Assembly (NCBI RefSeq): GCF_003340475.1
Contig: NZ_QBKA01000002.1
Span: forward strand, 2,594,197 to 2,658,196
Length of the DNA stretch: 64,000 bases
From: Alteripontixanthobacter maritimus
GTDB lineage: Bacteria; Pseudomonadota; Alphaproteobacteria; Sphingomonadales; Sphingomonadaceae
Direction of reading: 5' to 3'
The notes below the pieces were generated by a model, which had not been told where the DNA came from, did not search any database, and worked only from the letters and a program-made list of their open reading frames with translations. A program made the translations under genes and the position numbers. Positions 37,083-45,774 of the stretch are shown in pieces; the first letter of the stretch is position 1; every line of letters starts with the position of its first letter.

Positions 37083-38376
37083 ACCGACCGACACAATTGC
37101 GGAGAATACCGCGCGGCTCCATGTCCGCATGGACGGAAGACCAGCCTGCGGGCGGATCGAACTGGCTGGCGCTAAGAACAGTGCTTTGCGGTTGCTTGCG
37201 GCGAGCCTGCTTACTAGCGGTACTATACGATTGTCGAACTACCCTGCTGCCCTTCTGGACGCGCAAATCCATGTCGGCATGTTGGAGGCGTTGGGCAAGC
37301 GAACCACTCAAGCGGGGCCGGACGCTATTACCATCGAAGAGGGCCGCATGCCGCCGCATCGACTTGCTTGGGATGGGCGTTCAATCCGCAATACACTGCT
37401 TATTCTCGGATGTCTGCTGGCCCGCACCGGGAAGGGCCGCGTGCCTTTGCCTGGTGGCTGCAAGCTGGGCGAGCGCAGGTACGACATCCATGTGCAGCTA
37501 ATGCGCGATCTCGGTGCAGAGGTCTGGGAAGATGGCGACGATCTTTGCGCGCGCAGCGAGGGCCGGTTGAAAGGTGCGGAGATCCATTTGCCGATGCGAT
37601 CCACCGGCGCGACTGAGAACGCCGTACTGTGCGCGACGCTGGCGCATGGTGTTTCTCGCATCTGGAATCCGCATATTCGACCTGAAATTCTCGACCTGAT
37701 TGCCATGTTGCGTGCGATGGGCGCGAAGATCACGGTGATGGGGCAGGAACACATCGAGATCGAAGGTATCGAAACGTTAAGCGGATGCGACCACCGTGTA
37801 ATCCCCGATAATATGGAAGCGATAACTTGGTTATCTGCAGCTGTGATGACGGGCGGCGATATCGAAATCGCTGAATTCCCATATGACGATTTGGAAGTGG
37901 TCCTCGCCCATCTGACCGCGGCCGGTGCCAATTTGTTTCGGGGCGAAGATGCTTTGATTGTGCGCGGGGGGCGGCCTTTTCCGATTGAGATCAGCACCGG
38001 GCCGCATCCCGGAATAAATTCGGATGTACAGCCGATCCTTGCTGCTTGGGCTGCTGCGGCACAGGGCGAATCTCGCATAGTCGACTTGCGCTTCCCCGGC
38101 CGGTATGATTACGCAGCCGAAATGGCGAAGATGGGTGTGAATTATCGCATCGAGCGCGAATTGCTGACGATTCATGGCAACGCTGGATTGCTCCAGGGCA
38201 CAACCGTATGTGCGCTAGATTTGCGGGCAGGCGCGGCATTGTCACTTTGCGGGTTGATTGCCGAAGGTACGACGGTGATCGAAGATGCTTGGCAGATCGG
38301 GCGTGGCTACGTCGATTTCGCGGCCAAGCTGCGCTCTTTGGGGGCTGAGGTAAGCCTGGAACCGCAAGGTTGGTGA
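37075..38376 (+). CDS. murA: MurA-type UDP-GlcNAc enolpyruvyl transferase, locus-specific copy
   Basis: 433 aa from GTG 37075, overlapping the ATP-grasp gene. Lys34-Asn35 (LAGAKNSALRLL), the PEP-binding Cys129 in LPGGCKLGERRYDIH, an Asp in GINSDVQP, and the Arg region RAGAALSLCGLIAEGTTVI followed by GRGYVDF are all kept. It should be an active enzyme adding enolpyruvate to O3 of UDP-GlcNAc. Housekeeping murA is not normally in exopolysaccharide loci; here it is coupled to murB, an ATP-grasp and a GT4 gene. Confidence 0.82.
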   Translation: MLEPTDTIAENTARLHVRMDGRPACGRIELAGAKNSALRLLAASLLTSGTIRLSNYPAALLDAQIHVGMLEALGKRTTQAGPDAITIEEGRMPPHRLAWDGRSIRNTLLILGCLLARTGKGRVPLPGGCKLGERRYDIHVQLMRDLGAEVWEDGDDLCARSEGRLKGAEIHLPMRSTGATENAVLCATLAHGVSRIWNPHIRPEILDLIAMLRAMGAKITVMGQEHIEIEGIETLSGCDHRVIPDNMEAITWLSAAVMTGGDIEIAEFPYDDLEVVLAHLTAAGANLFRGEDALIVRGGRPFPIEISTGPHPGINSDVQPILAAWAAAAQGESRIVDLRFPGRYDYAAEMAKMGVNYRIERELLTIHGNAGLLQGTTVCALDLRAGAALSLCGLIAEGTTVIEDAWQIGRGYVDFAAKLRSLGAEVSLEPQGW

Positions 38377-39371
38377 GCGCGACATTGGACCGCGCGGCGA
38401 TCACGCAAATCAAAACCATTTGCCCTGGCCGCGTTTCGCTCGATGTCGATTTAGGGGCAATGTCTTGGTGGGAAATTGGCGGTAAAGTCCGAGTGATGGC
38501 TTGCCCCGCCTCTATTAAAGAGGTGCAGCAACTCCGGTATTTTGCCGCGCAACAGAATATTCCCACTCTAATTCTGGGCGGAATGAGCAATCTTCTCATC
38601 ACTGATCGTTCAATCGATGCTTTGTGTATCCGTTTGGGCAATAGTTTCGCCGATTTCGATCATCGCCCAGGTGCGGCGACAATCGGTTTCCAGAGCGGAG
38701 CCTGGGTGCCGATGGTCGCGCGCGCACTGCAACAGCGCGGCTTATCGGGACTGGAGCATATTTGCGGAATTCCCGGCACAGTCGGCGGCCTGGTGATGAT
38801 GAATGGCGGGAGCATGCGGCGCGGCATCGGATCGCATGTCGTGACGGTAAAAAGTGTCGATCGCTTAGGCAATATCGTCTCGCGAAACCGTGAAGAATGC
38901 GATTTCGCCTATCGCAGCTCCGTCTTCAGCGGGCAGGACGAGGTGATTGGCGAAGTCGATTTGAAGCTGGAGCCGGGTGATTCGGAAGCGATGCGGCGCG
39001 AGATGATCGATATATTGCGATCACGCCGCCTTAAATTCCCACGTAAATTTCCCAATTGCGGATCTGTATTCAAAAGCAATCCGGCCAGTTACGCCAAATT
39101 CGGTCCTCCCGGTGTCTTGATTGAGCGGATGGGCTGGAAAGGTGCGGAGCGCGGCGATGCGCAAGTCTCCCCGCTCCACGCGAATTTCATCATCAATCGA
39201 GGGAGGGCGAAAGCCGCCGAGATTCTGGAGTTGATCGGTGAAATTCGTCAGTCGGTCGAGGAAGGTCTGGGTCATAGGATGGAGCCCGAAGTGCGTTTCG
39301 TGCGCAGCGACGGTCGGATCGAGGATATTGCACAAGCTTATCGCGCGCATTTGGCAGGCGCAGAACTATGA
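38373..39371 (+). CDS. murB: MurB-type UDP-N-acetylenolpyruvoylglucosamine reductase
   Basis: 332 aa from GTG 38373, overlapping the MurA stop (GTGA). FAD-binding block LGGMSNLLI; GLEHICGIPGTVGG; catalytic region YRSSVF; proton-donor Ser in PNCGSVFKSNP; and Glu in RMEPEVRF. It reduces the enolpyruvyl ether to the lactyl ether with NADPH, giving UDP-MurNAc. Together with the preceding gene it is a complete two-step route. Its TGA overlaps the ATG of the GT4 gene. Confidence 0.83.
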   Translation: MSATLDRAAITQIKTICPGRVSLDVDLGAMSWWEIGGKVRVMACPASIKEVQQLRYFAAQQNIPTLILGGMSNLLITDRSIDALCIRLGNSFADFDHRPGAATIGFQSGAWVPMVARALQQRGLSGLEHICGIPGTVGGLVMMNGGSMRRGIGSHVVTVKSVDRLGNIVSRNREECDFAYRSSVFSGQDEVIGEVDLKLEPGDSEAMRREMIDILRSRRLKFPRKFPNCGSVFKSNPASYAKFGPPGVLIERMGWKGAERGDAQVSPLHANFIINRGRAKAAEILELIGEIRQSVEEGLGHRMEPEVRFVRSDGRIEDIAQAYRAHLAGAEL

Positions 39372-40483
39372 GCGGCGCGCATCAACCTAAGATCGCAATC
39401 CTGATCTCGACAGATAAGCTTTCGGGCGCGCAAAACCGTGCGATTAAGATATATCGTTCCTTGCGCCAGCGCGATTACCCAGCGGAGCTATGGATACAGC
39501 CTTCGCTTCGTCCGGAGCTGGCACGCTTCTACCCCGAATTAATGTCTGATGCGGTCGACTATCAGTGGGGCGGACTGATGGATCGTGCTTTGCGGGCCAC
39601 TCAACGCAGCCCTCGCTTATGGCGGTTTCTCAACCAATCCGGGCTTATGGCGTGGCGGGGCAACCCCACTATGGAACGGCAATTGAAGGCACGCTCGATC
39701 GAGTTGGTTCATCTGTTTCTGGATATGCGTATCGCCTATATCCGCAACACGCCTACACTATTCGAACTGACGAGCCCAGATATCGTGGATAAGCTGGGGC
39801 GCTGGGCACCGGCGCGCATGGTATCGCACGATGCCTATCATGCGGTCAGCCCAAGCGTTGCGCGCAAATTCACGAAGCTTGCGCCAACGCTCCCGCTATT
39901 TCGCGCTGCCGGGCCATTTTTCCTCCCGAGGCAAAACGGCGATCGATCCATGCCCAAGGAAAAAACGATCGTTTTTGCGCATCGGTTCATGGCGCGGAAG
40001 AATGCGGTGCTGTTTGCAAAGGTAGCGGCGCGATTCCTGCAGACGCGGCCCGACTGGAAAGTCAAGATACTTGGCTTCGGAGATCAGGAGGAAGAAATTC
40101 GCAAGATACTGGCTCCAGTAGCGGGCCAAGCCAAAGTGGGTCTCGACCCCGATTTGCCACACACTCTGGCGCAAAGCAGTATTTTCGTAAGCTTGATCCA
40201 GCCAGACAACTACCCCTCACAATCGGTGATGGAGGCGATGGAGGCAGGCAATGCTTTGCTGATTTCCGATACAGGCGATAGCCGAGAAATGTTTCTCGAC
40301 GGCAACGGTATGCTGACCAGCCTTGATGAACAAGATGTGCTCGATAGACTGATACAACTATCGGATAATCAAGAACAGCTGGCTGCAATGGGGCAGCGAT
40401 CCCGCGAACTTGCGGCCACGCGTTTTAACGCGGATCACTATCTGGATGAATTAACCAGCTTATACGCACAACTGGCCCAATGA
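39368..40483 (+). CDS. GT4-family glycosyltransferase coupled to murB
   Basis: 371 aa. ATG 39368 overlaps the MurB stop (ATGA). TDKLSGAQNRAIKIY at the N-terminus, FAHRFMARKNAVLFA at the donor domain. The position of the usual second Glu block reads PDNYPSQSVMEAMEAGNAL. The strict coupling to MurA/MurB makes it the best candidate for transferring the MurNAc-derived residue. It ends 4 bp before the convergent ABC transporter stop. Confidence 0.8.
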   Translation: MSGAHQPKIAILISTDKLSGAQNRAIKIYRSLRQRDYPAELWIQPSLRPELARFYPELMSDAVDYQWGGLMDRALRATQRSPRLWRFLNQSGLMAWRGNPTMERQLKARSIELVHLFLDMRIAYIRNTPTLFELTSPDIVDKLGRWAPARMVSHDAYHAVSPSVARKFTKLAPTLPLFRAAGPFFLPRQNGDRSMPKEKTIVFAHRFMARKNAVLFAKVAARFLQTRPDWKVKILGFGDQEEEIRKILAPVAGQAKVGLDPDLPHTLAQSSIFVSLIQPDNYPSQSVMEAMEAGNALLISDTGDSREMFLDGNGMLTSLDEQDVLDRLIQLSDNQEQLAAMGQRSRELAATRFNADHYLDELTSLYAQLAQ

Positions 40484-40487
40484 ACCA

Positions 40488-42263
40488 TTAAGTCAAACTT
40501 GCTTCTGGGCGCGACAGATAGGCTTCTGTTTCAAAGCGTGTTAGCTTGCCCTCGCCAATTTCGTAGATGATATCGCAGCTTTTCAGGGTAGAGAGCCTAT
40601 GCGCGATTATAAAAACCGTCATATCTTCCGAAACATGTGCGATGCGGTGCATAATTTTGGTTTCGGTGGTCGTGTCAAGCGCGCTGGTCGCTTCGTCCAA
40701 TACCATGACGGGTGCACTGGAATAGAAGGCTCTGGCCAGGCCTACTCGCTGACGCTGCCCACCCGAAAGCTGCGCGCCGCGCTCACCCACACGGGTTTCC
40801 GCACCGTTCGGCAAAGTCGCTACAAAGGCATCAAGCTCGGCCATGGTGATGCAGTCCGCCATCTTGGCCATATCAATCCGGTCCCGATTGGTGCCGAAAG
40901 CGATATTTTCCGCGATCGATGCATCGATCAATACGATTTCCTGAGGTACATGCGAGATATTGGCTTGCCAACGACGGATGTCCTCGCTGTCGCGTAGCGC
41001 ATAACCATCGATTAGCATCCGCCCCTGCGTTGGGGTCATAAGGCCCATGACGATATCAATCAAAGTGCTCTTGCCGCCGCCCGTTTGGCCAACGACGCCG
41101 ATTGTGCTGCTGCGATCAAAAGTGAGGTTTACGTTGTCCAGAACCGGCGAAAGGGTATCTGAATAACTGAAGCTGACATTTTCCAGCTCGATCGATTTTT
41201 CAAATGGCAGCGAGGCAACACTACGCTTCGATGAAAGCTGGGCCGGGCGACGCGCCGCTTCTAGCACTTCCGACGCGATCTCTCGATTGGCCGATACCGT
41301 AGCCCAAGAAGCATATATCTGTTGCGCCAATGGCAGCAGCCTTTGCGCACCGAGACCCAGGGCGGCGAGGATAGGCAGCACATTTGCCAACCCGTCATCA
41401 CGCTGGAAGAAGTACAGCGTTAAGGCAATCAGCGATCCAATACCGATCGATTCCAACAGGAAACGCGGCATGCCGGTCAAAACCAGCGAGTTCGATTGTC
41501 CGTCGCGATAATCGGCATCGTAGACCCGGTATTTTTCGGTAAAATGGCCTTGTAAGCCACCCAAGATAACGTCTCGAATTGATGCAGCAGCTTCCTGCCC
41601 TGACCGCACCCGAGAGGCGTGAGCCAGCTTGACTTTCATGCTGTTGCGCCGAAGCGCGGGGCGCACCAATAAGGCGATGGCAAGATAGCTCAAAAGATAA
41701 ATTAGCGCGAGCACGAGGGTCGGAACGAGCGATACGCTGAGCAAAAAGGCGATGGCTCCCATCGCGGTGATTGCTGCCGTCAATCCCTGTAAAATCGGCA
41801 ACACGAGCGCGTGTGACAATACTTGCGCCTTGGTGAGGATAGCAATGATATCGCCGCTGTGGGTATTCTTATGCCATGCCAGATTTTGGTGCAAAAAACG
41901 CGAATAGGCGCGCGTGCCGAAATCATATGACAAACGGTAGGAAAACTGTGCACTGGCCCAATATGTAAACAAGCGAATACCGCTGGCGACTGTTAAGATG
42001 GCGATAAACAACAAGCTCAAGTTGAGCGGTGTAAGCTCCATCAGCGTCGCTTCGATCTTACCGACGGGCATTGCTGTAGCCTGATCCCCACCCAGATCGG
42101 CGCTGAGCAAACGCACCAATATGAAGAACAGTCCGAAATTGGCAAATTCTGCAATCGCATTCACAATCAGAATGACCAGCAACCCGACCAGTTGCCAGCG
42201 GCGGCGGCCATACATCTCGCCTATGATGGAAGCTAGGAATTTTGGAAGCAGCTTCGATAACAT
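40488..42263 (-). CDS. PglK/MsbA-type ABC transporter (fused membrane and ATPase domains)
   Basis: About 591 aa from ATG 42263; in-frame ATGs at 42299 and 42410 are possible. Six TM helices in the first 330 residues. The nucleotide-binding domain has Walker A VGQTGGGKST, signature LSGGQRQRVG and Walker B VMVLDEATSALD, with the His of the switch in IIAHRLSTL. PglK-like half-transporters flip lipid-linked oligosaccharides. No Wzx-type flippase is present in the window, so this is the likely flippase of the locus. Confidence 0.82.
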   Translation of the reverse strand: MLSKLLPKFLASIIGEMYGRRRWQLVGLLVILIVNAIAEFANFGLFFILVRLLSADLGGDQATAMPVGKIEATLMELTPLNLSLLFIAILTVASGIRLFTYWASAQFSYRLSYDFGTRAYSRFLHQNLAWHKNTHSGDIIAILTKAQVLSHALVLPILQGLTAAITAMGAIAFLLSVSLVPTLVLALIYLLSYLAIALLVRPALRRNSMKVKLAHASRVRSGQEAAASIRDVILGGLQGHFTEKYRVYDADYRDGQSNSLVLTGMPRFLLESIGIGSLIALTLYFFQRDDGLANVLPILAALGLGAQRLLPLAQQIYASWATVSANREIASEVLEAARRPAQLSSKRSVASLPFEKSIELENVSFSYSDTLSPVLDNVNLTFDRSSTIGVVGQTGGGKSTLIDIVMGLMTPTQGRMLIDGYALRDSEDIRRWQANISHVPQEIVLIDASIAENIAFGTNRDRIDMAKMADCITMAELDAFVATLPNGAETRVGERGAQLSGGQRQRVGLARAFYSSAPVMVLDEATSALDTTTETKIMHRIAHVSEDMTVFIIAHRLSTLKSCDIIYEIGEGKLTRFETEAYLSRPEASLT

Positions 42264-42464
42264 TCGTTGATCCGTGGTTCTGGCGGCTGAAAGCAGCATT
42301 TCCCGGTAAGCGATAGTAAACCCCAGCCGCCCCGTCGCATTGCGAGAAGCGCCTAGCCGATCAGAACTCCTGCGCCAAGCGGCTTTACCGTTGCTGGACT
42401 TCGCCGGCATTCGGCCATAGGGCGCACATCATTCCGCACGAATGCAGCATTCAAGGATACCACT

Positions 42465-43436
42465 ATGCCGGTTACCCCAAGGGGAAACTACAGCCGCCGC
42501 CGCGTTCTCGTCACTGGAGGTGCTGGGTTCCTAGGCTCGCACCTGATAGACCGTCTGCTCGATCGGGGTGACGAGGTACTGTGCGTCGATAATCTGTTCA
42601 CCGGCACGAAAGCGAATCTTGACCACCTGGCAAACGAGCCGCGCTTCGAATTTATGCGGCACGATGTGTCCTTCCCTCTTTACGTGGAAGTAGACGAAAT
42701 ATGGAACCTAGCTTGTCCGGCATCGCCGATACATTATCAGCACGACCCAGTTCAGACGACCAAAACCAGCGTGCATGGCGCGATCAACATGCTAGGTCTT
42801 GCCAAACGGCTCGATTGCCGCATCTTTCAGGCCTCGACCAGCGAGGTCTATGGCGATCCGGCGGTGCATCCCCAGCCGGAAAGCTATTGGGGCAACGTCA
42901 ATCCTATCGGCGTCCGCAGCTGTTACGACGAAGGCAAGCGCTGCGCTGAAACGCTGTTTTTCGATTACCATCGCCAGCATGGGCTTGACATAAAGGTCGC
43001 GCGGATATTCAACACCTACGGCCCGCGGATGAACGCAGGCGATGGTCGTGTGGTTTCAAATTTCATTGTGCAGGCCCTGCAAAACGAGAGCATTACGATT
43101 TACGGCGAAGGCGAGCAAACGCGCAGCTTCTGCTACGTCGATGATCTTCTCGATGGATTTCTGGCGCTGATGGATACTGAAAGAGGCTTCACCGGTCCGG
43201 TAAATATTGGTACACCACGCGAGTTCACTATTCGCCAACTTGCCGAAATGGTGATCGAAAAGGTTGGATCGAAATCGCAGCTTATCTTTGAACCGTTGCC
43301 GCCGGACGACCCATTACAGCGCAAGCCTGATATTTCGCTTGCACGAGAGAAGCTGAGCTGGGAGCCGTCGATTCCGCTGGAAGATGGGCTCGATAAAACG
43401 ATTGCTTATTTCAAGGGCATCGTCGGCAAAAGTTGA
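42465..43436 (+). CDS. uxs: UDP-glucuronate decarboxylase (UDP-xylose synthase)
   Basis: 323 aa [24 protein letters not shown]; and the family signature [19 protein letters not shown] with Tyr and Lys near 153 and 157; [16 protein letters not shown]. Converts UDP-GlcA to UDP-xylose with bound NAD. Its substrate can be supplied by the UDP-glucose dehydrogenase at 45775. Divergent from the ABC transporter. Confidence 0.9.
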   Translation: MPVTPRGNYSRRRVLVTGGAGFLGSHLIDRLLDRGDEVLCVDNLFTGTKANLDHLANEPRFEFMRHDVSFPLYVEVDEIWNLACPASPIHYQHDPVQTTKTSVHGAINMLGLAKRLDCRIFQASTSEVYGDPAVHPQPESYWGNVNPIGVRSCYDEGKRCAETLFFDYHRQHGLDIKVARIFNTYGPRMNAGDGRVVSNFIVQALQNESITIYGEGEQTRSFCYVDDLLDGFLALMDTERGFTGPVNIGTPREFTIRQLAEMVIEKVGSKSQLIFEPLPPDDPLQRKPDISLAREKLSWEPSIPLEDGLDKTIAYFKGIVGKS

Positions 43437-43448
43437 CGCAACCGCCGC

Positions 43449-44297
43449 ATGACCTTTCGCCGAATGGAACTTGCAGGAATGACCGACAAGACACTCGATT
43501 GCCCGGCCTGTGGGATGCACGCCTCAGCCGTTGACGATCGCGATTTCCCTCATTGTAACAAATGCGGTCACCGCTGGATGCCGACGACCTTGCAAGAACA
43601 ATCTGAGGTCGAACAATCGGTTTACGGCCACAGCTATGCCGGCTATCGCGAAGATCCCGTGCTTGATAATAATTTTGACCGGTTAATTGCCGAGCATATT
43701 CAGCCCACGGTACAATCAGGCGATCGGGTCTTGGATGTTGGCTGCGGTGCCGGCGCGTTTCTACGAGCAGCTCAACGTGCAAGTATGGATGCCCAGGGAC
43801 TGGAAGTTTCAGACGATGCAGCAGCTATTTGCCGCGATGCTGGCTGCAAAGCGGAGGCAGGCGATTTCCTGCAATACGGACAGCCTGACAGTTTTGCCGT
43901 GATTACCATGTGGGACGTGCTGGAGCACCTTCGCGATCCGCTGGCTTTTGTCCAGCGCGTGCGCTTGTTGCTTGGCCGTGACGGCATTTATGTCTCGAAA
44001 ACTCCTACATTCGGCGCATTATCCGTGCGGCTTTCCGATCGGATGGAGCGGTTGCGCGGTCCCTTGCTGGGCGCGCCCGGGCATGTACAGTATTTTACCC
44101 CTTCATCTTTGGCGACCTTGCTGAAGCGTGGTGGATTCGATTTGCAGAAATCGATTCCGATGCCCGGTGGGATGCGCAGCCGCCCCAGCGAGGGTAGCTT
44201 GAAACGCAAGTTCGGGCGCAAGGCGCGCGGTCTGATCGGCTCGGTATCCGGGGACAGCAATATGCTGTATGTCGCCAGTCCAACCATAGCCAAGTAG
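43449..44297 (+). CDS. SAM-dependent methyltransferase with N-terminal zinc ribbon
   Basis: Up to 282 aa; starts at 43449, 43464 or 43479 are possible. CPAC and CNKC near the N-terminus form a zinc ribbon. SAM motif VLDVGCGAGAFL, then VITMWDVLEHLRDP. This layout occurs in sugar or glycolipid O-methyltransferases of polysaccharide loci. The target is unknown. Confidence 0.75.
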   Translation: MTFRRMELAGMTDKTLDCPACGMHASAVDDRDFPHCNKCGHRWMPTTLQEQSEVEQSVYGHSYAGYREDPVLDNNFDRLIAEHIQPTVQSGDRVLDVGCGAGAFLRAAQRASMDAQGLEVSDDAAAICRDAGCKAEAGDFLQYGQPDSFAVITMWDVLEHLRDPLAFVQRVRLLLGRDGIYVSKTPTFGALSVRLSDRMERLRGPLLGAPGHVQYFTPSSLATLLKRGGFDLQKSIPMPGGMRSRPSEGSLKRKFGRKARGLIGSVSGDSNMLYVASPTIAK

Positions 44298-44309
44298 CAA
44301 GGCCGTAGA

Positions 44310-44984
44310 ATGCGCCCGACAGAAGCACAGGCCATCGGCAGGATACTGTCCGAGTTACCGGATAACGCCATCGAGCCGATCCTGAATCTGGGTTCGTCCA
44401 CGGCTGATTTCCGCACAAATATGCAGCCGCATATCGAATATGAGATCTTCGCACCGCTAAGAGCGCGCGGGACTACTGTTCTGCATGCCGATATCAAAGC
44501 GGATGATGGTGTCGATCTGGCTGGCGACGTGTACGATCTCGAGTATCGAGCCAGAATTCTAGCGCTCTCTCCAATGCTGATCATTTGTTCGAATATGCTC
44601 GAACATCTGGAGGATCGCGAAGGGTTTCTCGAAATGTGCGATCATATGCTACCGCCGGGCGGACATCTATTGCTCACGGTACCTTCGGATTACCCTTACC
44701 ATCAGGATCCGATCGACAACTATTTCCGGCCCGATGTTACAGAGCTCGCGGCGCTATTGCCTGATTACGACATTATCTGGAGCGAACTGGTAGTCGATAC
44801 AAATTTTCTCGCCGATTTACGCGCGATGTCGATGAGTGAGCGTCTCCGGCGGATCAAGGCGCTGGCAAAAGCGCCCTATCTCTATTTCGCAGACCGCGCA
44901 CGTTTCTTGGGACGTTATCACCGCTGGCTATGGCTGTTCCGGAATTACAGTATTGCTTGCGTGCTGCTGCGCAAGCCAGGCTAA
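44310..44984 (+). CDS. SAM methyltransferase-like protein
   Basis: 224 aa. ILNLGSSTADFR replaces the classic Gly-rich motif; VLHADIKADDGVDLAGD and ICSNMLEHLEDREGF match the acidic ligand and post-motif regions of class I methyltransferases. The C-terminus is Arg/Trp-rich and may touch the membrane. It lies 12 bp after the preceding methyltransferase; the two may modify adjacent positions. Confidence 0.65.
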   Translation: MRPTEAQAIGRILSELPDNAIEPILNLGSSTADFRTNMQPHIEYEIFAPLRARGTTVLHADIKADDGVDLAGDVYDLEYRARILALSPMLIICSNMLEHLEDREGFLEMCDHMLPPGGHLLLTVPSDYPYHQDPIDNYFRPDVTELAALLPDYDIIWSELVVDTNFLADLRAMSMSERLRRIKALAKAPYLYFADRARFLGRYHRWLWLFRNYSIACVLLRKPG

Positions 44985-45006
44985 GCACAGTCACACAAAC
45001 GCAGAG

Positions 45007-45603
45007 TTAGCGGCGGCTTGCTTGATCGAGCATTTCCTGGCGGACTTCCGGCAATCTTGTTTTTCCGGAACTATCGAAGGCGTACCAGCCGTCCTCGCCA
45101 CGAGCGACGAAGCGATTGTCGCGTGCACGGTTTTGCGGTTTGATCTCATTGAGCCCGACGACCGTCGTATTGTCCGGGACATCGATGGTAACGACCGCAT
45201 TCGCTCCAATCCGCACATTATTACCAATAGTGATGCGCCCGATGATCTTGGCGCCAGCGCCGATATAGACACTATCGCCCAGTATCGGTGAACCGAAGGT
45301 CGGAGAATCTGGCAATGTGTTCTTGCCGATTGTGACTTGATGAAAAATAACGCAATCCTTACCGATCTGCGCATCTCCCGAGATAAATATCCCATCCAAC
45401 CCATGTGGAAAGACTGGGACCGTTTCGATTTGCACCGACAGGGGAATAAATACCCCCTTAAAGGACTGCACATGACGCCAAGTGCGGCGAGCGATGATGC
45501 GTTTGGCCCTTGAAAGAATGTTGGAAGCGCGCGGGCGCATCGCCGCGTCGCGCCAGTTCCAAACGATGCGGTCGAACGATTTCAATTGAGACCTCAAGCG
45601 CAT
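45007..45603 (-). CDS. Hexapeptide-repeat acyltransferase (serine acetyltransferase-like)
   Basis: 198 aa. Left-handed beta-helix repeats between about 65 and 155 (IFISGDAQIGKDCVIFHQVTIG, PILGDSVYIGAGAKIIGRITIG, NVRIGANAVVTIDVP in separate coils), with the catalytic His in FHQVTIG. It resembles serine acetyltransferase-type proteins, which in such loci often acetylate sugars. Basic helical N-terminus. Convergent with the methyltransferase genes. Confidence 0.75.
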   Translation of the reverse strand: MRLRSQLKSFDRIVWNWRDAAMRPRASNILSRAKRIIARRTWRHVQSFKGVFIPLSVQIETVPVFPHGLDGIFISGDAQIGKDCVIFHQVTIGKNTLPDSPTFGSPILGDSVYIGAGAKIIGRITIGNNVRIGANAVVTIDVPDNTTVVGLNEIKPQNRARDNRFVARGEDGWYAFDSSGKTRLPEVRQEMLDQASRR

Positions 45604-45774
45604 CGTTCAGATGCTTTTAGTGTATGAGAATTCGTGATTTGAATGTGGGTACTGCCTCCAGTGTTCAAAAGCTAGTGCCGTCGGTTGACCATCTCTAGAT
45701 TGGCAGGCAACACGCTTCGAACTTTAAGTGTCGTATCTGCTAAGGTGCGGCAGACCAGGCAAAGGCTGTAACGA
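45604..45774. promoter_or_regulatory. Divergent intergenic region upstream of ugd
   Basis: 171 bp between the acyltransferase (left) and UDP-glucose dehydrogenase (right). It must carry the promoters of both. It is more AT-rich than the flanks, but I could not pick a clear -35/-10 pair. Confidence 0.35.

Noticed and set aside
37308..38078. Long minus-strand frame opposite murA
   Set aside because: Shadow frame; the plus-strand MurA has all catalytic residues and coupled neighbours.
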